From the NCBI GenBank assembly GCA_019749855.1, contig JAIEPI010000158.1, positions 1 to 10,206 on the forward strand: 10,206 bases of DNA. The letters run 5' to 3'. Shown here piece by piece: positions 6,509 to 10,206 of the stretch. Under the pieces are notes generated by a model. The model worked only from the letters and a program-made list of their open reading frames with translations, did not search any database and was not told the DNA's origin. The first letter of the stretch is position 1. Every line of letters begins with the position of its first letter. Source of the stretch: Rickettsiales bacterium (GTDB taxonomy: Bacteria > Pseudomonadota > Alphaproteobacteria > Rickettsiales > UBA998). The position numbers were made by a program, and so were the translations under genes.

Positions 6509-6973
6509 TTAACGGCGTGCTCTAAAAAAATGCTGTAATAGATCTGAGCACTCAGTCTCGTCTATTCCCTCGTAAATCTCTGGATGGTGGTGGCAGGTCG
6601 ATTGTGCAAACACGCGCGCGCCATGCGCGACACCGCCACCTTTGGGATCGCTGGCACCATAATACACGCGACGCACACGTGCCAGTGCGATCGCCTGAGC
6701 ACACATGGCACAGGGCTCCAGCGTCACATAGAGATCGCAATCAGTCAGAAATTTCGAGCCACGCAGGCGACAGGCTTCCTGTATCGCCAGCATTTCGGCA
6801 TGCGCGGTGGGGTCCTGACGTGTTTCCACCAGATTATGGGTGGCACTCACGTGAACGCCCTGCGCGTCCATGATCACGGCACCAACGGGCACTTCGCCTG
6901 CCGCCGCCGCTTGTTGTGCGAGGAAAATCGCCTGTTGCATCGGCGTTGTGCGCTCGCTCATGCCTGAACTCAT
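6509..6973 (-). CDS. tadA: tRNA-specific adenosine deaminase
   Basis: TadA deaminates adenosine 34 of tRNA-Arg(ACG) to inosine so that one tRNA reads CGU, CGC and CGA. The 154-residue protein has the complete cytidine/deoxycytidylate deaminase zinc site: HAE (H58, with E60 as the proton shuttle) in DPTAHAEMLAIQEA, and PCAMC (C88, C91) in LYVTLEPCAMCAQAIALAR. The TadA hallmarks EVPVGAVI (27-34) and VYYGASDPKGGG (103-114) are present. The length is normal for the family. The ATG at 6973 is taken, since GGGA lies a few bases upstream; the second ATG at 6961 is possible. The start overlaps the stop of the preceding gene by one base (TGATG), so the two are co-transcribed and probably translationally coupled. 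Confidence 0.95.
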   Translation of the reverse strand: MSSGMSERTTPMQQAIFLAQQAAAAGEVPVGAVIMDAQGVHVSATHNLVETRQDPTAHAEMLAIQEACRLRGSKFLTDCDLYVTLEPCAMCAQAIALARVRRVYYGASDPKGGGVAHGARVFAQSTCHHHPEIYEGIDETECSDLLQHFFRARR

Positions 6974-8331
6974 CAGCGTCCCAAGCTAGCGCGTTGATCC
7001 GCCTGCCAGCCACCGCGCTCATCAGCGATACGACGAGTATGGCGATTTTCTGCGTCTCTTGCGCTTTCACGCTGGCGATGCTGCAAAACAAGCAAAAGCT
7101 GATCCGTATAGCGATCCGCCGCCTCTTCATACGCCGCATGATTTGGATCGCGTGACAAAGGCGGCGTGGGTGTCGTGCACAGTGACTCCGGTGTAACACC
7201 ATGCATATGCCCGCCGCGCTGGACGGCATTGCGCAACGCCCGCCTGAGTACATACTGTTGATCTCCCAGCGCACTGTAAGAAAGTGACTGATGTTTTTGC
7301 GCGTTGGCGTAATGTCGCCAGCCGACCTCACCATCAATAGTGACTGGATATGTATAATTTTGCGGCACATCAAAGCGCACGAGCATGCCGCGCGCCTCAC
7401 TTTTTGCCACGCTGTCCATCGACAGGCTGGTGGCTTCGGGATAAGAAAATTCATCAAATTTTTTATGTGGGCTGGCAGGAGGGGGCACGGTTTCAAATGG
7501 CAAACTATCCGATACATCCGTTGCGACTTCAGGCGCGGCGACCGGTGAGCTTTCCTTTCCTCCCATGGATTTGAGAATGGAGGGGACGTGATCGATTCTT
7601 CCAAAATTGCGAACGGTTTGGATGAAATGGTCACCCTTACCTTCAAAATAAATGCCCGTATAATTTCCCACCTGAGCCTTCCTGGCGTCAGCGGTCCGTT
7701 TAGGAATGTTAGACGCCGCAATCAGAACAATGGTGCTCAGTAGCGAGTTAATCTGTGGCGGGGTGAAATCATCTTTGAGTTTAAATTTCAGGTAATTGGC
7801 AATTTGCTCGGCAAAGATACTGCCATAGCTGTCACCAAAAAAAGTGAGGCAACGCAGTCGTGTGGCGATATCAGGCAATGGCAGCCATTCATCGCCCTCT
7901 TTAAAGACCGGCAACAGCATGGCATCGGCAAAATCTTTGGCATCACGCGAGAAATAGTCATTGGGTTTACGCATATAGCGCATCACATCAATGGTGCGTC
8001 CCGTATGATCGGTCATCCACTGATTGTTGCGCCAGAATTTTGCATCACGGCTGTAAGTCACACCAAAAAAACGCAGGCCCTGATCGTATACTCCGACGTC
8101 ACCTAGATGGCGCTCAATGACATGCGATTTATAATCCAGTGATTCATGAGCGGGTTGCTGGTGATGAACCGCCCCCTCAATGGTCTGCACGCCTGGAAAG
8201 AAACAGACCGCAGGGCGCTGCAGACGAAGGTTTTCATGCAGTGATTGCGCGGCTGAAGCGCTATCACGAGGTTGCAAACGGCTGGAGCCATCGGCAGGGT
8301 TGCGAAAGACGGTGCGCTCGTAATATTGCAT
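6973..8331 (-). CDS. Unrecognised protein with a GDSYG nucleophile-elbow motif (serine-hydrolase-like)
   Basis: A 452-residue protein (from the ATG at 8331) of no family I can name. Its first 250 residues read like an alpha/beta-hydrolase core: strand AVCFFPG (41-47), strand RFFGVTY (87-93), then CLTFFGDSYGSIFAEQIA (161-178) with the G-x-S-x-G elbow G166-D-S168-Y-G170. Next come STIVLIAASN (199-208) and YTGIYFEGKGDHFIQT (225-240), where D234 or H235 could be catalytic. The C-terminal 200 residues are charged, poor in hydrophobic strands, and end in a helical Arg/Gln-rich tail. No signal peptide is seen. An in-frame TTG at 8367 would add 12 residues; neither start has a clear ribosome binding site. 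It lies between sspB and tadA on the same strand and overlaps the tadA start by one base, so it is probably in an operon with tadA. The hydrolase reading is an inference from motif order. Confidence 0.72.
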   Translation of the reverse strand: MQYYERTVFRNPADGSSRLQPRDSASAAQSLHENLRLQRPAVCFFPGVQTIEGAVHHQQPAHESLDYKSHVIERHLGDVGVYDQGLRFFGVTYSRDAKFWRNNQWMTDHTGRTIDVMRYMRKPNDYFSRDAKDFADAMLLPVFKEGDEWLPLPDIATRLRCLTFFGDSYGSIFAEQIANYLKFKLKDDFTPPQINSLLSTIVLIAASNIPKRTADARKAQVGNYTGIYFEGKGDHFIQTVRNFGRIDHVPSILKSMGGKESSPVAAPEVATDVSDSLPFETVPPPASPHKKFDEFSYPEATSLSMDSVAKSEARGMLVRFDVPQNYTYPVTIDGEVGWRHYANAQKHQSLSYSALGDQQYVLRRALRNAVQRGGHMHGVTPESLCTTPTPPLSRDPNHAAYEEAADRYTDQLLLVLQHRQRESARDAENRHTRRIADERGGWQADQRASLGR

Positions 8332-8369
8332 GGCTACTGTTGTAGTCAGAGCCGCCGCCCCATGCAAGT

Positions 8370-8391
8370 GCGTGACGGGATGTTGTCACGC
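8370..8391. repeat. Inverted repeat GCGTGAC-8-GTCACGC between sspB and the 6973-8331 gene
   Basis: Perfect 7-base arms (8370-8376 and 8385-8391) around an 8-base spacer, in the 78 bases between the sspB stop and the next start. There is no T-run on the minus strand, so an operator or processing hairpin is more likely than a terminator. Confidence 0.5.
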
Positions 8392-8409
8392 GATTGTCAT
8401 GCGAACCGC

Positions 8410-8907
8410 TTATTTTTTACGGAAAGCGTCCAGCGAGATGACCTGCGCTGTGTTTTCAGCAGCCGTATCATCGCCGAGGTTATCAGGCTTGAGCGGTGTT
8501 GGCTCAAATGAGGCTTCAAAGAGAGCCGCAGGGTTGGACTGGCGGCGTGTGTGAAACTGCAGGCCAAATTTGATGGATGGATCGGCAAATGCCGTGAGTG
8601 CCGCAAAAGGAATAATAAGCTTTTCCGGTATGTTATTAAAGCTGAGCATCAGTGAGAACTGATCGGGATCAATGCGTAAGTCCCAGAATTGATGTTGCAC
8701 GACAATGGTCATCTCCTGAGGAAAACGATCCATCAGTTGTGGAGAGATGCGAACACCCGGGAAGGTGGTCAGGAACGAGACATAAAAATGATGTTCACCT
8801 GGCAAGCCATCGGCGGCGACTTGCTGTAGGGCTTTGCGCACCACACCACGCATGGCTTCATCAATCATCGCGGGATAGTCCATCAAGGATACCTGATCTT
8901 GGGTCAT
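8410..8907 (-). CDS. sspB: ClpXP adaptor SspB, alphaproteobacterial type
   Basis: SspB binds the ssrA tag of proteins released from stalled ribosomes and tethers them to the ClpX unfoldase for degradation. The 165-residue protein matches the alphaproteobacterial SspB family along its length: MRGVVRKALQQVAADGLPGE (19-38), HHFYVSF (39-45), QHQFWDLRID (71-80) and FADPSIKFGLQF (107-118). A variable acidic linker follows, then the C-terminal ClpX-docking motif VISLDAFRKK (156-165). The ATG at 8907 gives an N-terminus of family length; its ribosome binding site is weak, and the ATG at 8883 with AGG upstream is an alternative. A TATAAT box at 8958-8953 could be its own promoter. It lies immediately downstream of ssrA on the same strand, so tag and adaptor genes are neighbours. 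Confidence 0.93.
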   Translation of the reverse strand: MTQDQVSLMDYPAMIDEAMRGVVRKALQQVAADGLPGEHHFYVSFLTTFPGVRISPQLMDRFPQEMTIVVQHQFWDLRIDPDQFSLMLSFNNIPEKLIIPFAALTAFADPSIKFGLQFHTRRQSNPAALFEASFEPTPLKPDNLGDDTAAENTAQVISLDAFRKK

Positions 8908-8952
8908 GGAATCGAAACTTTCAAAAGGTCACCGCATCACATTATGCGCAAT

Positions 8953-8958
8953 ATTATA
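8953..8958 (-). promoter_or_regulatory. Candidate -10 box for sspB
   Basis: TATAAT on the minus strand, about 46 bases before the sspB ATG. The sequence after it (ATTGCGCAT) closely resembles that after the petA -10 (ATTGGCAT). No good -35 is seen 16-18 bases upstream, so the call rests on the -10 alone. Confidence 0.4.
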
Positions 8959-8979
8959 AGTGCTATATAAGTCCTTCGT

Positions 8980-9012
8980 GCTTTATTTCCCAGTGCAATT
9001 GGAAAATAAAGC
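8980..9012 (-). terminator. Long AT-rich stem-loop between ssrA and sspB, possible ssrA terminator or processing site
   Basis: GCTTTATTTCCC (8980-8991) and GGAAAATAAAGC (9001-9012) form a 12-base-pair stem, with one G-U wobble when read on the minus strand, around a 9-base loop. It lies about ten bases past the last stable helix of the tmRNA coding piece. There is no clean T-run after it on the minus strand, so it could be a terminator of unusual form or an RNase site for maturation of the tmRNA 3' end. Confidence 0.45.
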
Positions 9013-9022
9013 CAAATAAGGT

Positions 9023-9050
9023 GGGGGGTTTCTGTTGCCCGGTACCCCCC
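9023..9050 (-). other. 3' helix of the tmRNA coding piece
   Basis: GGGGGGT (9023-9029) pairs with ACCCCCC (9044-9050) around a 14-base loop, 35 bases after the tag stop codon. This is the last strong structure before the sspB side and probably closes the coding piece. It may contribute to a pseudoknot. The exact mature 3' end cannot be read from sequence. Confidence 0.55.
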
Positions 9051-9084
9051 GAACCGCGTTTACTACCGTATTCGCAAACTACCC

Positions 9085-9153
9085 TTAGGCAGCAGCACGA
9101 ACCGCTACGACGTTGTTGTCGTTGGCAGCAACAAGAGCCACGTTATCGTTGGC
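9085..9153 (-). other. tmRNA tag reading frame, 22 codons with two ANDN units
   Basis: The frame opens with the GCC resume codon at 9153-9151 and ends at TAA (9087-9085). It encodes ANDNVALVA followed by ANDNNVVAVRAAA; with the alanine carried by tmRNA the full tag would be 23 residues. The ANDN start and AAA end are characteristic of alphaproteobacterial tags (Caulobacter: AANDNFAEEFAVAA including the charged Ala). It is clearly longer than that and has a second ANDN at positions 10-13, as if two tag units were joined. Confidence 0.88.
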
Positions 9154-9245
9154 ATCTATGAAATATGATCCGTTTACGACGGAATCATCACGGGCAACAG
9201 TCAACTCCTTTACTGCGTCTGTCGATCCTAATTCGCCCCCATCAC

Positions 9246-9278
9246 AAACCGCCAAATCTCTTTGACACCAAGCGGTTT
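9246..9278 (-). other. Excised spacer stem of permuted ssrA
   Basis: AAACCGC (9246-9252) and GCGGTTT (9272-9278) pair around a 19-base loop, between the encoded CCA end of the acceptor piece (9280) and the 5' end of the coding piece (9240). In permuted tmRNAs this linker is removed during processing. Confidence 0.75.
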
Positions 9279-9361
9279 ATGGTGGAGGCGCCGGGTTCTG
9301 CCCCCGGGTCCAAAACGCCTATTCTAAATCAACGTCTATTGCCATAGTTCTACAAGAGAAC

Positions 9362-9479
9362 AGTCCTAATATAGTGTGTTTTTAACATTTTGCCTAGTCC
9401 CACGTGCAGTGACAATGAACAAACACTGGTCTTTGTGGTGTTTAACTATTAGCTTTGCGGGCGTTACGAGGATTTTTCG
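9362..9479. promoter_or_regulatory. Divergent promoter spacer between ssrA and the 9480 gene
   Basis: The 118-base spacer holds the ssrA promoter (TATATT, 9373-9368, minus strand) and must also hold a promoter for the plus-strand membrane protein gene. No convincing -35/-10 pair is seen for the latter. The ribosome binding site GAGGA lies seven bases before the ATG at 9480. Confidence 0.4.
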
Positions 9480-9977
9480 ATGATATGGATCAAAGTGGTG
9501 GCGGTTTTTTCATGGCTCATGGGCCTTGGAATGCTGTGGAATGCGGCGCAGGCTCGACGCAATGGGACAAAATTTGCCCTGATTCATGCGGTGCTGCCGC
9601 TGTTGGTGCTGCCGCTTCTGTTTCTGATACCTTATCTGCTTTATCTCTCCGCAGAACTAAAAGCCGAGCCTTCGCATAGTATGATCGCCTCGATCAGCCA
9701 ATATGGCTGGGTCATTGGACTTGCTGCCGTATGGTATGGGCGCAAATTTATCTCATGGTTGCTTCCGGTTTTCATTGGATTATGTATCATCTACGGTCTC
9801 GGCTGGGCGATGCAGATTATGTATAAACAAGTGCCGATGGGTGATGGCTGGTTGTTCGCCGTATTCTTCTGGCCAGTCATGAGTGTGGTGATTATTCTCT
9901 ACGACCTCTTGAAGATGAAGCAAGAAGAGAATAAAACCAAAAAAACTAGCATACGGACATCTGATGCCCCTGAATGA
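9480..9977 (+). CDS. Polytopic membrane protein of unknown function, 165 aa
   Basis: I do not recognise the family. The protein has about four to five hydrophobic segments: roughly 4-21, 34-57, 74-86 (weak), 91-114 and 123-142. A basic RR patch follows the first (26-27), and the tail is highly charged and lysine/glutamate-rich (KMKQEENKTKKTS). There is no cleavable signal peptide; the first helix would act as the anchor. The start is well supported by GAGGA seven bases upstream of the ATG at 9480. Its end overlaps the thyX start by 14 bases, so the two are co-transcribed and probably coupled. This does not prove a link to folate or dTMP metabolism. Confidence 0.8.
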   Translation: MIWIKVVAVFSWLMGLGMLWNAAQARRNGTKFALIHAVLPLLVLPLLFLIPYLLYLSAELKAEPSHSMIASISQYGWVIGLAAVWYGRKFISWLLPVFIGLCIIYGLGWAMQIMYKQVPMGDGWLFAVFFWPVMSVVIILYDLLKMKQEENKTKKTSIRTSDAPE

Positions 9978-10206
9978 CATCCAACGCGCTGAAGTGGCCG
10001 CCATCCGAGAAAACACACAGCCAACGCTGAGAGAAGTCTCACCTGATTTAGAGGAAATCCTCTATCAGCCCATCCCGCTGCTGGACCATGGATTCATCCG
10101 TGTGGTGGATTATATGGGTACCGATGCGGCGATTGTGCAGTCGGCGCGTGTTTCTTACGGCAAGGGCACCAAAAAAGTCAGCGAGGATGCGGGGCTGATT
10201 CGCTAT
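9964..10206 (+). CDS. thyX: Flavin-dependent thymidylate synthase, N-terminal part, cut by the right edge
   Basis: ThyX makes dTMP from dUMP with methylenetetrahydrofolate as carbon donor and FAD/NADPH as reductant, producing tetrahydrofolate rather than dihydrofolate. Only the first 81 residues are in the window. They match the family: REVSPDLEEILYQPIPLLDH (23-42), GFIRVVDYMGTDAAIVQSAR (43-62) and VSYGKGTKKVSEDAGLIRY (63-81). The ThyX signature RHRxxS would lie beyond the edge. The ATG at 9964 gives the usual MPL start. It overlaps the preceding gene by 14 bases in another frame, and only a weak GGA precedes it, so translational coupling is likely. Confidence 0.94.
   Translation, partial: MPLNDIQRAEVAAIRENTQPTLREVSPDLEEILYQPIPLLDHGFIRVVDYMGTDAAIVQSARVSYGKGTKKVSEDAGLIRY

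Larger units (their letters stand above)
9023..9361 (-). ncRNA. ssrA: tmRNA, circularly permuted two-piece gene (ends approximate)
   Basis: tmRNA rescues stalled ribosomes: charged with alanine it enters the A site, then its short ORF is translated to add a degradation tag. The minus strand shows the permuted alphaproteobacterial order. First is the acceptor piece (about 9361-9280): a conserved stretch with TGGCAATAGACGTTGATTTA, a T-arm-like stem CCGGG/CCCGG around a 7-base loop, and the end GCCTCCACCA with an encoded CCA at 9280. Next is a spacer (9279-9241) with a 7-base-pair stem. Then comes the coding piece from 9240, starting GGGGGCGAATTAGGATCGAC, whose GGGGGC pairs with GCCTCC of the acceptor end. 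The tag ORF (9153-9085) follows, then a final helix at 9050-9023. A TATATT box at 9373-9368 is a likely -10, with no clear -35. The downstream neighbour is sspB. Confidence 0.93.

Noticed and set aside
6834..7721. 295-codon open frame on the minus strand
   Set aside because: It overlaps tadA and the 6973-8331 gene in another frame of the same strand; its translation is rich in Arg, Cys and His with no domain, while the other frames have recognisable motifs.
8652..9161. 169-codon plus-strand frame
   Set aside because: Antisense to sspB and the tmRNA tag region; no domain and biased composition.
9165..9347. 60-codon plus-strand frame
   Set aside because: Antisense of the tmRNA acceptor piece and coding-piece start; the RNA gene explains the conservation.

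Overview
The window looks like a chromosomal segment of an alphaproteobacterium of intermediate GC content. The evidence is an alphaproteobacterial-type SspB adaptor, a circularly permuted two-piece tmRNA gene of the alphaproteobacterial kind, a three-gene cytochrome bc1 operon (petA-petB-petC), and a ThyX with the sequence style of that class. The genus cannot be set from this stretch.

Layout, left to right. 1-1475 (minus): acetolactate synthase large subunit, cut by the left edge. 1476-1675: AT-rich divergent spacer with small inverted repeats and a possible 13-codon leader ORF. 1676-2647 (plus): an unrecognised protein with an M48-like arrangement but HELAE where HExxH is expected. 2766-3146 (minus): an unrecognised 126-aa protein with a good ribosome binding site. 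3284-3481 (minus): a 65-aa DUF378-type membrane protein followed by a clear intrinsic terminator. 3482-3786: gene-free and rich in inverted repeats. 3787-6360 (minus): petA, petB and petC, transcribed in that order from a strong promoter at about 6371-6400 that predicts an almost leaderless mRNA. 6509-6973 (minus): tadA. 6973-8331 (minus): an orphan protein with a GDSYG nucleophile-elbow motif, whose stop overlaps the tadA start. 8410-8907 (minus): sspB. About 9023-9361 (minus): ssrA. 9480-9977 (plus): a small polytopic membrane protein, overlapping by 14 bases the start of thyX (9964 onward, plus), which is cut by the right edge.

How the parts relate. The bc1 operon is respiratory: Rieske protein, cytochrome b and cytochrome c1 together pass electrons from quinol to cytochrome c. 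ssrA and sspB belong to ribosome rescue: ssrA encodes the tag that marks stalled polypeptides, and SspB delivers tagged proteins to ClpXP. Here they lie next to each other on one strand, and the tag is unusual: 22 encoded residues that look like two ANDN units in tandem. Housekeeping functions also include branched-chain amino acid synthesis (ilvB), tRNA wobble editing (tadA) and dTMP synthesis (thyX).

The most interesting items are the double-unit tmRNA tag beside its adaptor gene, the two abutting hairpins at 3568-3627 upstream of the DUF378 gene, the near-leaderless petA promoter with an embedded inverted repeat, and the two orphan enzyme-like proteins (HELAE and GDSYG). I saw no insertion sequence, CRISPR array, phage gene cluster or tRNA gene.
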